From assembly GCA_905233685.1 (NCBI GenBank), contig CAJOEZ010000001.1:1-64000 (forward strand): 64,000 nucleotides of DNA, in the 5' to 3' direction. This stretch comes from an uncultured Bacteroidales bacterium (GTDB taxonomy: Bacteria > Bacteroidota > Bacteroidia > Bacteroidales > F082). Under the pieces are notes generated by a model, which worked only from the letters and a program-made list of their open reading frames with translations, ran no database searches and had not been told where the DNA came from. How positions within the stretch are numbered: position 1 is the stretch's first letter; every line of letters starts with the position of its first letter. Positions 24,445-33,188 of the stretch are shown here, one piece after another. The position numbers and the translations under genes are program-made.

Positions 24445-26672
24445 ATAAACATAAAACCTTTTTAGCAGCCCTACTCCTGCTGCCCCTATTCCTCAGCGCA
24501 CAAAGTGCCAACGACTATACACAATTTGTGAATCCCTTCATCGGCACGCAGACCGACGAAACGGGTGCCCTCAGCGGCAGCACTTTCCCGGGTGCCACGA
24601 TGCCCCAAGGCATGGTGCAACTGAGTCCCGAAACAGAGCAGATGGTGACTTGGGACCCTTGCTCGGGCTACGATTATAACAAGGATGTGATTTACGGTTT
24701 CACCCACACCCACCTCAGCGGCACGGGTTGCACCGACCTTATTGACGTGAGCCTCATGCCTTTAAGCAGAACTGTAACACCCGAACAACTCGCCGCCGCC
24801 GACTTCGGGCAGCACTATAGTCATGACGCGGAATCGGCGCGACCTGGGTATTATCAAGTGCTATTGCAGGAAAGCGGCGTGAATACGGAATTCTCAGCCA
24901 CCACGCGCACGGGCATCCATCGTTACACTTTCCCCTACGGACAACCCCAGACTATCATTCTTGACCTTGACCGTGGCACATATCGTGGAGATGCCTATTA
25001 TTCAGGCCGCCGTTATTATGATATCATCCAAGCCCAAATCCGTCTTGTTGACGGCCATACTATTGAGGGCTATCGCGTCGTTTGTGGTTGGGCTAAACTG
25101 CGCAAGATTTATTTCCGCGCCGAGTTCTCCAAACCGATTGTCAATCATGTTTTGATGAACGGCAACCTCAATGTTGGCAACAGCGATGTGGTGAACGGTC
25201 GCACACTGCGTGCTGCTTTGAGTTTTGACCCGAAAGACGGTAACGAATTAATGGTCAAAGTGGCCATTTCGCCTGTCGATAATGAGGGTGCCCGAAAAAA
25301 CATGCTCGCCGAGGCACAAAGTTGGGATTTTGACCACTATGTGAAGGCCGCCCATGATTCATGGCAAAAAGAACTCAGCCGCATCGACATCGAAGGCACC
25401 GACGAGCAGAAAACCATTTTCTACACAGGTCTTTACCATGTGCTGATGCAACCCAACACGATGAGTGATGTGGATGGCCGCTACATGGATACCAACTTCG
25501 AAATCAAGCAGATGCCCAAGGGACAGACGTATCACAGCACGTTTAGTTTGTGGGATACTTTCCGTGCCGCACATCCGCTATACACGCTCATCGCGCCCGA
25601 TGTGGCCGCGCAGTTTGTCCGTGACATGGTTTTGCACCACAAGACTTACGGCTATCTTCCTATCTGGGACCTTTGGGGGCAGGACAACTATTGCATGATC
25701 GGCAACCATGCCATTCCCGTGCTTGCCGATGCCATCCTCGCCGAGATTCCTGGCATCAATGTGGAAGAAGCCTATAAAGCCATGGTGGAGAGCAGCACGC
25801 GGAGCCACTTCAACTCGCCTTTTGAGGTGTGGGAAAAATATGGCTACATGCCGCAAACCCTCCAGAATGAGAGCGTCAGCATCACCATGGAGCAGGCTTT
25901 CGACGATGCTTGCGTGGCTTTGGTAGCCAAGAAATTGGGTAAAACCGCCGACTATGAGCGTTTCTACCGCCGCAGCATGTTCTACAAGAACCTTTTCGAC
26001 CCTGAAACAGGCTTTTTCCGCCCCAAGGACGAAAACGGCAACTGGCTTGACGGCTTCGACCCCCTGTCATACGAGCAACCCTGCTTCGTCGAAGGCAACG
26101 CTTGGCAATACATGTGGTTTGTTCCGCAAGACCCGCAAGGCCTCATCGACCTTTTCGGCGGCACGAAAGGCTTCCTGAAAAAACTTGACGAGAATTTCAG
26201 CCTCACCGCTACTTCAGGTGAAGTCAATGGTAACGCCAGCGGCTTTATTGGTCAATACGCGCATGGCAACGAGCCGAGCCACCACACTGTGTATCTCTAC
26301 AACTTCGCGGGCAAACCAGAGCGTACCCAAGAGTTGGTGGAGCAGGTGCGCAGCGAGTTTTACCGCGCCACGCCTTGCGGTTATGCCGGCAACGACGACT
26401 GCGGCCAGATGTCGGCTTGGTACATTTTTTCCGCTTTGGGGTTCTATCCTTTCCACGCGGGTTCAGCCGAATATGTCATCGGAACACCGTTGTTCACCAA
26501 GGCCACTTTGCATCTTGAAAACGGCAAAGACTTTGTGATTTCTGCGCCCAACAAGACGGCCAAGCGCATCCACGTCAAAAGCGTGAAGCTAAACGGCCAG
26601 CCGATTAAAGATTACACCCTCACCCATCAGCAGATTATGGCAGGAGGAAAATTAGAGTTTATACTGAAATGA
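24441..26672 (+). CDS. GH92 alpha-mannosidase
   Basis: 743 aa with a signal peptide (MNKHKTFLAALLLLPLFLSAQ). GH92 enzymes are Ca2+-dependent exo-alpha-mannosidases acting on host or yeast N-glycans. Visible landmarks are VNPFIGTQ near residue 30, GSTFPGATMPQGMVQLSP near 46, GYDYNKDVIYGFTHTHLSG near 78, the central FSLWDTFRAAHPL near 370, and the catalytic-base region GNDDCGQMSAWYIFSALGFY near 650. No lipobox is seen, so it is probably periplasmic. It is coupled to EFR1 upstream and DUF1295 downstream by ATGA overlaps; no SusC/D pair is adjacent. Confidence 0.94.
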   Translation: MNKHKTFLAALLLLPLFLSAQSANDYTQFVNPFIGTQTDETGALSGSTFPGATMPQGMVQLSPETEQMVTWDPCSGYDYNKDVIYGFTHTHLSGTGCTDLIDVSLMPLSRTVTPEQLAAADFGQHYSHDAESARPGYYQVLLQESGVNTEFSATTRTGIHRYTFPYGQPQTIILDLDRGTYRGDAYYSGRRYYDIIQAQIRLVDGHTIEGYRVVCGWAKLRKIYFRAEFSKPIVNHVLMNGNLNVGNSDVVNGRTLRAALSFDPKDGNELMVKVAISPVDNEGARKNMLAEAQSWDFDHYVKAAHDSWQKELSRIDIEGTDEQKTIFYTGLYHVLMQPNTMSDVDGRYMDTNFEIKQMPKGQTYHSTFSLWDTFRAAHPLYTLIAPDVAAQFVRDMVLHHKTYGYLPIWDLWGQDNYCMIGNHAIPVLADAILAEIPGINVEEAYKAMVESSTRSHFNSPFEVWEKYGYMPQTLQNESVSITMEQAFDDACVALVAKKLGKTADYERFYRRSMFYKNLFDPETGFFRPKDENGNWLDGFDPLSYEQPCFVEGNAWQYMWFVPQDPQGLIDLFGGTKGFLKKLDENFSLTATSGEVNGNASGFIGQYAHGNEPSHHTVYLYNFAGKPERTQELVEQVRSEFYRATPCGYAGNDDCGQMSAWYIFSALGFYPFHAGSAEYVIGTPLFTKATLHLENGKDFVISAPNKTAKRIHVKSVKLNGQPIKDYTLTHQQIMAGGKLEFILK

Positions 26673-27505
26673 GAACAAAAAGCTTTTTACAAATCGGCAT
26701 CATTTATTTGATAGCCACGGCATTGGGAATACTTGTCTTCAGGTTGTTAAGGAATGAGATGTCGGAGCTTGGGGCGCTGTTTCTGGCTGATGTCATGGCC
26801 ACCATTGTCGTCTGGGGCTTCGGCCTTGTCCATAAAAACGTGTCGGTTTACGACCCCTATTGGAGCGTGGCACCTCCTGTGATGTTCACCGCTTGGGCGG
26901 TCTATAAATCAATGTTTACTCTGCCAGTCGTTTTGTTACTGATTGCCGTTTGGTATTGGGGCATCCGTTTGACGGCCAACTGGGCGTTCACTTTCAAGGG
27001 TCTTGCCCATGAGGATTGGCGTTACACCCGTTATCGCGAAACGCAATCGCCTTTCCTTTTCCAAGTCACCAACTTCTTCGGCCTGAACATGATGCCAACG
27101 GTTTTGGTATTTGCCGCCATGCTCCCCGGATTTGGGTTATTTGACGGAATCACTACGACCAATTTGTTGACTTGGTTGGGTTTTGCTATCTGCCTCACTG
27201 CGGCCACGATACAATTGATTGCCGACACGCAAATCCATCGTTTCCGTGAAACCCATCCCGGCCAATATTGTGACACCGGCCTATGGAAACACGGCCGCCA
27301 TCCCAACTATTTCGGCGAAATCACGATGTGGTGGGGCGTATGGGTAATGTATGCCTCGTTGCATGGAATAGATTGGCTCATCCTCGGTCCAATGGCCATG
27401 ACAGCGCTCTTCCTGTTCATCAGCATTCCCATGATGGAACGGCGCCAGCTCCAAAACAAGCCGGGCTACGCTGAGTACCGAAAAAAGACGCGGATGCTGA
27501 TTTGA
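26669..27505 (+). CDS. DUF1295 membrane protein (steroid 5-alpha-reductase-like)
   Basis: 278 aa with about six to seven hydrophobic helices. The C-terminal FRETHPGQYCDTGLWKHGRH followed by PNYFGEITMWWGVWV is the hallmark of DUF1295/ICMT-like enzymes, in which this region binds the NADPH or SAM cofactor. Substrate unknown. It is the last gene of the EFR1 / GH92 operon, overlapping GH92 by ATGA. A redox link with the EFR1 flavodoxin is possible but only inferred. Confidence 0.88.
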   Translation: MRTKSFLQIGIIYLIATALGILVFRLLRNEMSELGALFLADVMATIVVWGFGLVHKNVSVYDPYWSVAPPVMFTAWAVYKSMFTLPVVLLLIAVWYWGIRLTANWAFTFKGLAHEDWRYTRYRETQSPFLFQVTNFFGLNMMPTVLVFAAMLPGFGLFDGITTTNLLTWLGFAICLTAATIQLIADTQIHRFRETHPGQYCDTGLWKHGRHPNYFGEITMWWGVWVMYASLHGIDWLILGPMAMTALFLFISIPMMERRQLQNKPGYAEYRKKTRMLI

Positions 27506-27509
27506 CGGC

Positions 27510-28067
27510 TTATTCTTGCCCATAATGCGGAGGTTCCTCCGCCGCCATTAGATAGTCATAAGCCTGTTCTTGGTCATAGGAAACAGGCTTGGGGCTGTGC
27601 ATAGCGAGGAAGTTCTCATTCAACTGCAACTCCACGCGAAGCATCGTCTCCTCAATCAATTTTGGCTGCAACTGACATTCCCAAACCACGATGACCTGCC
27701 AGCCGTTATCGCGCAAAACTTGATAGTTCTGTTGGTCACGCTCTTGGTTTCTTTTGATTTTGTTCACCCAAAACTCCCGATTCGTCTGCGGAATCTTGCA
27801 GCAAGGGGAATTGGTGATTGTTTGTAAAGACGCAAAGCATTGCGTCTCTACATAATGACCGTGCCAAAAACACCCATTGACGAAAATCGCCGTGCGATAC
27901 CTCCTCATCACAATATCCGGCTTGCCCGGCACCGATTTCACGTTGAGGCGATAGCGATAGCCGTGCCGCCACAGCCATTGCCGAACCAAAAGTTCAGGTT
28001 TAGTGCCTTTGCCGTGGATGCGCGACATCACATAATGGCGTTGCTGAGGAGTGAGACGGTCGGTCAT
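27510..28067 (-). CDS. vsr: Very short patch repair endonuclease with in-frame palindrome insertion
   Basis: 185 aa Vsr-family nuclease, which nicks 5' of T in T:G mismatches left by deamination of 5-methylcytosine. Conserved parts are VMSRIHGKGTKPELLVRQWL (residues 13-32), PGKPDIVM with the active Asp, FVNGCFWHGH near 66, and the later NGWQVIVVWECQL. Between HGH and PQTNREFW there are about 13 more residues than I expect, and a 28-bp palindrome (27824-27851) accounts for them. No cytosine methyltransferase is nearby. Its ATG is 4 bp after the upstream ICMT gene stop, so they form an operon. Confidence 0.88.
   Translation of the reverse strand: MTDRLTPQQRHYVMSRIHGKGTKPELLVRQWLWRHGYRYRLNVKSVPGKPDIVMRRYRTAIFVNGCFWHGHYVETQCFASLQTITNSPCCKIPQTNREFWVNKIKRNQERDQQNYQVLRDNGWQVIVVWECQLQPKLIEETMLRVELQLNENFLAMHSPKPVSYDQEQAYDYLMAAEEPPHYGQE
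27824..27851. repeat. 28-bp palindromic repeat inside vsr
   Basis: Arms GTAAAGACGCAA and TTGCGTCTCTAC pair with one mismatch around AGCA. On the vsr strand it is read in frame as VETQCFASL. Sequences with this core are frequent dispersed palindromes in some Bacteroidota and other phyla (from memory). Confidence 0.75.
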
Positions 28068-28071
28068 AACG

Positions 28072-28743
28072 TTACCAGATAAACGGCAAAACCTTGTATT
28101 TCACGCGCTGTTTGTATTCGCTGTAGCCTTCCAAACATTGCTCCAAAACGGCTTCCTCGTTGCGGATACGCTTGGCTATCAATGGGATATAAAGCAACAT
28201 AATGCCAAAAGAGATGGGCGAATCCAGCACCAAAGGCATCATCAGGAAGAGGATGGTGGTGGCCATATACATCGGGTGGCGTACAATGCCATAAAGGCCT
28301 GTATCAATGACTTTTTGATGCTCTTGCACTTCGATGGTCCGCGAGAGATAGGTGTTTTCGCGCAAGACTTCCGCATAAAGGAGGTAGCAAACCAAGAAAA
28401 GGCCAGCGGCCACCCACACAGCCCAATCGGGAAGCAGTAGCCACTGGAAACGCCAATTCAAACCAGCCACGACAAAAGCCGCGATGAACAGCAGGCCACT
28501 CAGTGCCACGACAGTCTTTTGCTCTTTTTCTTGTTCTTTGGCGTTCAGGCGTTTGCGCAACAACTCTGGATTTTTTGCCATCATCACGAGTCCTACAATG
28601 AACATTGGGATGAACAAAATGCCCATCAGCAGCCAGCCTTGCCAATAGTGGAGCGAGCCAGCGGGCAGAAAGATGAGCAGACCCAAAATGATGACCCCAA
28701 GGAGAAATTTCATTAAGGCTGGAAAAAACAAGTTTGATTTCAT
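28072..28743 (-). CDS. Isoprenylcysteine carboxylmethyltransferase-family membrane protein
   Basis: 223 aa from ATG 28743 (MKSNLFFPALMKFLLGVIIL), with about five hydrophobic helices. The motif GLYGIVRHPMYMATTILFL near residue 148 and the C-terminal EEAVLEQCLEGYSEYKQRV are those of ICMT/PEMT-like enzymes that bind SAM in the membrane. The substrate in bacteria is unknown. The start at 28773 was rejected because the -7 box at 28763-28770 lies there. Confidence 0.87.
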   Translation of the reverse strand: MKSNLFFPALMKFLLGVIILGLLIFLPAGSLHYWQGWLLMGILFIPMFIVGLVMMAKNPELLRKRLNAKEQEKEQKTVVALSGLLFIAAFVVAGLNWRFQWLLLPDWAVWVAAGLFLVCYLLYAEVLRENTYLSRTIEVQEHQKVIDTGLYGIVRHPMYMATTILFLMMPLVLDSPISFGIMLLYIPLIAKRIRNEEAVLEQCLEGYSEYKQRVKYKVLPFIW

Positions 28744-28762
28744 AAGATTGTTCTTTATGATG

Positions 28763-28770
28763 CAAATGTA
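28763..28770 (-). promoter_or_regulatory. -7 promoter box for the ICMT / vsr operon
   Basis: TACATTTG on the minus strand, 19 bp upstream of ATG 28743. Confidence 0.5.
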
Positions 28771-28835
28771 CAATTATTCTGTCATTGGTACTCCAAATTA
28801 ATACAATAAAGCTTGATAAACGGCGTTATCTGTTT

Positions 28836-29678
28836 ATGAGACAAATCGTTATTTATGTACTTCTAACGGTGCTGGGGCTGGTGTTTCTGACCAGTTGCCA
28901 AGCCCAAAAAGCCACCATCCGTGGCCCCGAAGGCAAAATTGCCTACAAAATCACCTTGCCCGAAGGATTCGATACAGCCAACGACCAATATCCGATGGTG
29001 ATACTGATGCACGGTATCTTCTCCAGCAAGGACTTCGGCCCCATGCCGCAACTTGCCAAAGGCCTTGCCGAAACCGGCATTGCCTCCATTCGCTTCGACT
29101 TTAACGGTCACGGCAAAAGCGATGGTCGCAAGCAGGACATGACCATCGAAAAGGAACTGGCCGATGCGAGGGCCGTTTGGGACTATGTGCAAAGCCTGCC
29201 GTATGTGAGCGAAGTCGGCTTGTTAGGCCACTCGCAGGGCGGTGTCATCGCCTCAATGACAGCCGGACGATTGGCCGCCGAAAGCGTAGTGCCTTCTGGC
29301 GTGGTGCTCATTGCTCCCGGTTCGGTCATCAAGGAGGCTTGTCAGGGTGGCAAGTTCTTCAACGCCACTTTCGACTCCAAGAACCCGCCGGAGTATATCC
29401 GCTGTTGGGGAATCTATAAGTTGGGACGCGAATACCTCGTCACCACGCAGCAACTCGACATTTACGGTACAGCGGCGGCCTATCACGGTCCAGTGCTTCT
29501 CCTCCACGGCGACCGCGACGGCATCGTTCCGATGTGGTGTAGCGAGCGCTACCTACAAACCTACGGCACAAAGGCCACCCTGAAAGTGGTGGAAGGCGAA
29601 AACCACACCATCACCCGCCGCCGCAAACAGGTCATTGCCAGCACGGTGGAGTTCTTTAAGAGCGTATTTGGGAAGTGA
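28836..29678 (+). CDS. Alpha/beta hydrolase lipoprotein
   Basis: 280 aa from ATG 28836 (MRQIVIYVLLTVLGLVFLTSC), a lipoprotein signal ending LTSC. The alpha/beta hydrolase fold shows LMHGIFSSKDFG (oxyanion region), the nucleophile elbow GLLGHSQGGV near residue 130, an Asp in LLHGDRDGIVP and the catalytic His in VEGENHTI. It is likely an esterase or peptidase anchored in the envelope, similar to cinnamoyl-esterase-like proteins. The substrate is unknown. Convergent with a truncated Pmp3 copy. Confidence 0.88.
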   Translation: MRQIVIYVLLTVLGLVFLTSCQAQKATIRGPEGKIAYKITLPEGFDTANDQYPMVILMHGIFSSKDFGPMPQLAKGLAETGIASIRFDFNGHGKSDGRKQDMTIEKELADARAVWDYVQSLPYVSEVGLLGHSQGGVIASMTAGRLAAESVVPSGVVLIAPGSVIKEACQGGKFFNATFDSKNPPEYIRCWGIYKLGREYLVTTQQLDIYGTAAAYHGPVLLLHGDRDGIVPMWCSERYLQTYGTKATLKVVEGENHTITRRRKQVIASTVEFFKSVFGK

Positions 29679-29698
29679 TGCTTTTTGGGTGTCGCTCA

Positions 29699-29796
29699 CT
29701 ATTTGTTCTTGTTCAATATAATCAACGCGGCAATCACACCCGGCGCCCAGCCGCAAAGCGTGAGCAGAAACACGATAAGCATCGACCCGCAGCCTA
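29699..29796 (-). pseudogene. Truncated Pmp3/YqaE copy (C-terminal half)
   Basis: The minus strand encodes GCGSMLIVFLLTLCGWAPGV then IAALIILNKNK and a stop. It matches the C-terminal ~32 residues of the intact gene at 31472-31627, with a handful of base differences over about 93 bp. The N-terminal half is missing upstream of 29796. From 29800 to 29968 I see only AT-rich sequence without a gene. Confidence 0.75.
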
Positions 29797-29968
29797 TGTC
29801 CGCAATATCAGTTTCTTGTCGCCTTTGTGCTGTAGAAGATGTCTTCTATGATTTTGAAACTTCAGCAAATTACCAGCAAATTAGATGTGGTTTTACAACA
29901 TATTGATTGATTGATATTTACGAAAAACTTGTATTGCCATTTCTTCACATTGGCAAATTACAAGCAAA

Positions 29969-31426
29969 TTAAACAGAAGCCCATACTGGAACATATCGCA
30001 TATATCTTTTGGCAGTATTAGGATCAATAGGTTTTATTCTATGTCTTGCAACAGCTTCTTTTATTAGCCTTGAAACACTGCCAGCTGACGATTCTTTAAG
30101 TCCAAATCTGTCTCGCAAAGAGGTGTTGGTTAATGCATCTCCTTGAATGTACATCAGACAGGCATGAAGATAGCACGACCACAACTTATCATCGCCAGAG
30201 ATGTTTTTATATTCTATCTCAGAGAATAAAGTGACCTTGGTCGATTCCTCAAAAATCTCAATTCTCGGTGCAGGAAGAAACTGCATTTCGCAAGCGAGAA
30301 CCATTCTATCCCACCCACGTCCTAATTCTTCGCACATCTTCATTCTCCGCATCAGAGATGCTATTTTTTCGTTTCTGGATTTTGGAGGATTGTCTATAAT
30401 TCTGAATATATCCACAAGAGGTGTGCCGGGATTAGTAACTTCTATACGGTTTTCAAAAACTTCCACTACAGGACCGGCACCTGTGATATACAAGTCTTGA
30501 TGGATTAAACTATTAGCAATTGCTTCTCTTACAGCAGGTAGTGGAAATTTGCTTTTGGTGGTCAGTGCCACTGAAGTAGTGTCTTCGATACTTGGCAAAA
30601 GGGCGGAGATATATCTTACAATATCTTCAAAGCATACAGCATAGCCTTTTTTGAAAGTTTCTTCTTTCTGGATTATCAGCCTGTTTTTGCCTTGATATAG
30701 AACTACTCGCATGGCTTTGCGTCCCAATCTTGGAAAGTTGTTCAAGTCTTTGGCAAATAGAATTGCACCTAAATTAGTAACGCCATAAAGTCCATTGTCG
30801 AACCTGACAGCGATTCCGTCTTCCACAAGATAATGAATCACTTCTTTCTCTTCTATAGGCTGCGGCAGGTTTAGCATAGAAAAATAGGTTCCACAATCGA
30901 TCAATTGTAAAATTTCTGCATATCTCAAATCTTTAATTGGGCACATGTCTTCGAATCGATTGTTGCGTAGTTTATCCCAAAGTTGAGCCATTAGTTCAGG
31001 ATAATCGTTCAATTTCTTGGTATAACTTCCACTGCGGATGAATTCGTTTTTTTCGAAAGCGACAGGTATATGCAAGGCTTTATGGATTCTGATTACTTCG
31101 ATATGCCTGCCTTCTAATTCGGTTTCCAAAAACTCGAAATTTGCATTTTTTGACAGTTGATGTCTCAGCCAATTCTCCAGTTCCTCTTGACCTTTCTTTT
31201 GCATTGGCAAATGGATGGAGGTGCCTATGACATTATGTGTGTTGTCGTCAATACCCCATATCATATAGGCAAAATCCCTGTCTTTCAAAGTCGCTGTGTT
31301 GGCAAGGGCACTGATGTCTTCGCCAATCATTTTGGGATTGTCGTTGTTATGTTTGAACTCCACCCACCCGGTTTCTTTGGGTAATTTGCAAAGTTCCTTC
31401 ACAAGTATGTCTATGTTTCCATCCAT
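29969..31426 (-). CDS. AlbA_2 (Schlafen-like) putative DNA-binding ATPase
   Basis: 485 aa from ATG 31426 (MDGNIDILVKELCKLPKETG); ATG 31435 is also possible. The N-terminal ~140 residues are an AlbA_2 domain (WVEFKHNNDNPKMIGEDISA). The centre holds a GHKL-type ATPase C-terminal region (HATPase_c_4) with AVREAIANSLIHQDLY and NRIEVTNPGTP. The C-terminus resembles a winged helix (LTNTSLRDRFGLKESSAGSV). Such proteins are often called transcriptional regulators and are common in accessory islands. It lies between two copies of the Pmp3 3' end. Confidence 0.85.
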   Translation of the reverse strand: MDGNIDILVKELCKLPKETGWVEFKHNNDNPKMIGEDISALANTATLKDRDFAYMIWGIDDNTHNVIGTSIHLPMQKKGQEELENWLRHQLSKNANFEFLETELEGRHIEVIRIHKALHIPVAFEKNEFIRSGSYTKKLNDYPELMAQLWDKLRNNRFEDMCPIKDLRYAEILQLIDCGTYFSMLNLPQPIEEKEVIHYLVEDGIAVRFDNGLYGVTNLGAILFAKDLNNFPRLGRKAMRVVLYQGKNRLIIQKEETFKKGYAVCFEDIVRYISALLPSIEDTTSVALTTKSKFPLPAVREAIANSLIHQDLYITGAGPVVEVFENRIEVTNPGTPLVDIFRIIDNPPKSRNEKIASLMRRMKMCEELGRGWDRMVLACEMQFLPAPRIEIFEESTKVTLFSEIEYKNISGDDKLWSCYLHACLMYIQGDALTNTSLRDRFGLKESSAGSVSRLIKEAVARHRIKPIDPNTAKRYMRYVPVWASV

Positions 31427-31442
31427 AAGGGGCATTTTTCTG

Positions 31443-31450
31443 CAAAGATA
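31443..31450 (-). promoter_or_regulatory. -7 promoter box for the AlbA_2 gene
   Basis: TATCTTTG on the minus strand, 16 bp upstream of ATG 31426. It leaves at most a very short leader. Confidence 0.5.
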
Positions 31451-31471
31451 TGAAAAATTTGCCAATCTCGT

Positions 31472-31627
31472 TCATTTGTTCTTGTTCAATATAATCAGCG
31501 CGGCAATCACGCCCGGCACCCAGCCGCAAAGCGTGAGCAGAAACACGATGAGCATCGACCCGAAGCCGCGGTCATACACCACCAAGGGCGGGAAGAGGAT
31601 AGCTAGGATGACTTGGAGGAAGGACAT
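31472..31627 (-). CDS. Pmp3/YqaE family small membrane protein
   Basis: 51 aa from ATG 31627 (MSFLQVILAILFPPLVVYDR). It has two hydrophobic helices and the typical LLTLCGWVPGVIAALIIL. Pmp3 proteins are tiny membrane proteins induced by salt or membrane stress in many organisms; their mechanism is unclear. It starts 27 bp after the HNH gene on the same strand. A truncated copy of its 3' half lies at 29699-29796. Confidence 0.88.
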   Translation of the reverse strand: MSFLQVILAILFPPLVVYDRGFGSMLIVFLLTLCGWVPGVIAALIILNKNK

Positions 31628-31653
31628 GGATGATAGGTTTTTGTTGATAAACG

Positions 31654-32412
31654 CTATTTGTTGAAAATGCAATCCCTGTGCCATTCAAGAAACAAAGGGT
31701 TTGGACGATGATATTCTGGCAAAGTTATTACAAACCCTTCGATAGGTGAAAAATGCTTTTCATAATAAGGTTCTTTGGCAAATACTTTGAGTTTGTCTGC
31801 CAAAACAACTCGGTAGTGATTATCGAGGGTGATTAAGCCTTTGTCGAATGCTTTGTCATAAAGTGCGGACAGACATAATCCATTTTCAGGGTTTAATCTC
31901 TCCTTCTCGTTTTCTGCCCAAGGGATGATATGACTCGCGACCAACAATGAAGGAATGTTTATTCCTGTTATGGCGCAACGTTTCTCATATAGATTAAGAA
32001 TCATTGAGCGAAATGCGTTTTGATTCACTCGTTGCTTGACAAATGCTTGTTTGTCTTTACCGATAAGGTCTGTTTTTGAAATGCCAACAATGTTTTCAAT
32101 GGAACTATGAAGCAGTTTAGCCTTGATTTGTTGTGCTTCAAAGAACAAGTCTTCTTTCCTGTCCGAAAACTCTTCCCAAATAGGTTTGCAAATAGAAACT
32201 CCTCCCTGCATGCCAGTACGTCCGCTTTCGATGATAACAGGGTCACAAGCAGCGAAATTGACGAGCCTTAAAGCGACGCTATTGTTAGTTCGCCCAATCA
32301 AGTTTGCCAATTCAATTACTTCGGGTGTGGAGCGATTTAATCGGCCAAAAGGTAGGCGAAAGTACAAGTCAAGTGCCAAGATAAGTTCATCCCTTGTCCA
32401 AACATTTTTCAT
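31654..32412 (-). CDS. HNH endonuclease
   Basis: 252 aa. The N-terminal ~150 residues have no fold I recognise (WTRDELILALDLYFRLPFGR). The C-terminal HNH_2-type nuclease shows YEKRCAITGI, SHIIPWAE, NPENGLCLS and YDKAFDKGLI. The single-metal HNH motif cuts DNA. Proteins of this layout are common as solitary restriction-like nucleases in Bacteroidetes, often without a methyltransferase; none is seen here. It follows the 231-aa gene by 28 bp and precedes Pmp3, so the three may be one transcript. Confidence 0.87.
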   Translation of the reverse strand: MKNVWTRDELILALDLYFRLPFGRLNRSTPEVIELANLIGRTNNSVALRLVNFAACDPVIIESGRTGMQGGVSICKPIWEEFSDRKEDLFFEAQQIKAKLLHSSIENIVGISKTDLIGKDKQAFVKQRVNQNAFRSMILNLYEKRCAITGINIPSLLVASHIIPWAENEKERLNPENGLCLSALYDKAFDKGLITLDNHYRVVLADKLKVFAKEPYYEKHFSPIEGFVITLPEYHRPNPLFLEWHRDCIFNK

Positions 32413-32440
32413 AATAACGGAAAGGTATCGATGATGAATG

Positions 32441-33136
32441 CTACTGAATTAACGGCTTTTCACCGAAAACATTGTGCAGCAATTCTTTATTCACTTCAGG
32501 ATGCTGTTCATACAATTGGATGTTATGTTCAGCAATGTATTGTATGGTTTGCCATTCTTTTTCAGAAAGAGGATGGTAAGTTTCGTTAGGATAATGCATT
32601 AATTCTTCAAATTCATCAACGTGTTCACATACATAATCGGTCTCTTCAGTGATGGCTTGCAGCATCGGCATTAATTCCATTACAGTTTTATTGTTGGCAT
32701 AGTGGGCGAAGAAAAGGAATGAAGCGGTTTTCTTCAATACATCATAAACCTTTGGAATGTAATCATTCATTACCACTTGGAAAGAAGTTCGTCCATCGGG
32801 AGACACCTTGCCATCCATTTCTTTCTTGCAAAGCAGTGCAGAGGCGTAAAGTACGTGTGTTTTGTATCCTAAATCATATTCAAGGTCATAGCTCCTCCTC
32901 TTTGCTTCGGTGGGATTGAATGTGGCTATGTAATCCAAATATTGACGATAAAAATCTTCGCCTTCGCCTGACAATCCATGCATAACATCCAATAATCGGT
33001 CTGCAACACGGTCGAGTTTGTCAAAGTCCTGAATCCCACGACTCATCAAACTCTTAAGCAATTCAATGTTTAGGGCTAAACTTTCCCTTTCCAGTTTGAG
33101 AAGGTTTTCGATGCTTTCATAGAATTCTTTATCCAT
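32441..33136 (-). CDS. Hypothetical protein upstream of the HNH nuclease
   Basis: 231 aa from ATG 33136 (MDKEFYESIENLLKLERESL); an earlier ATG at 33172 is possible. No signal peptide or membrane segment. The protein is mainly helical and acidic, with long stretches such as KLDRVADRLLDVMHGL and a hydrophobic helix ASFLFFAHYANNKTVMELM near residue 140. I do not recognise the family. The 28-bp spacing to the HNH gene suggests the two are co-expressed. Confidence 0.68.
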   Translation of the reverse strand: MDKEFYESIENLLKLERESLALNIELLKSLMSRGIQDFDKLDRVADRLLDVMHGLSGEGEDFYRQYLDYIATFNPTEAKRRSYDLEYDLGYKTHVLYASALLCKKEMDGKVSPDGRTSFQVVMNDYIPKVYDVLKKTASFLFFAHYANNKTVMELMPMLQAITEETDYVCEHVDEFEELMHYPNETYHPLSEKEWQTIQYIAEHNIQLYEQHPEVNKELLHNVFGEKPLIQ

Positions 33137-33188
33137 ACAATTTTTATCAATTAGTTCTAGAAGTAATGTCAACGATGCTTTAAGATAA

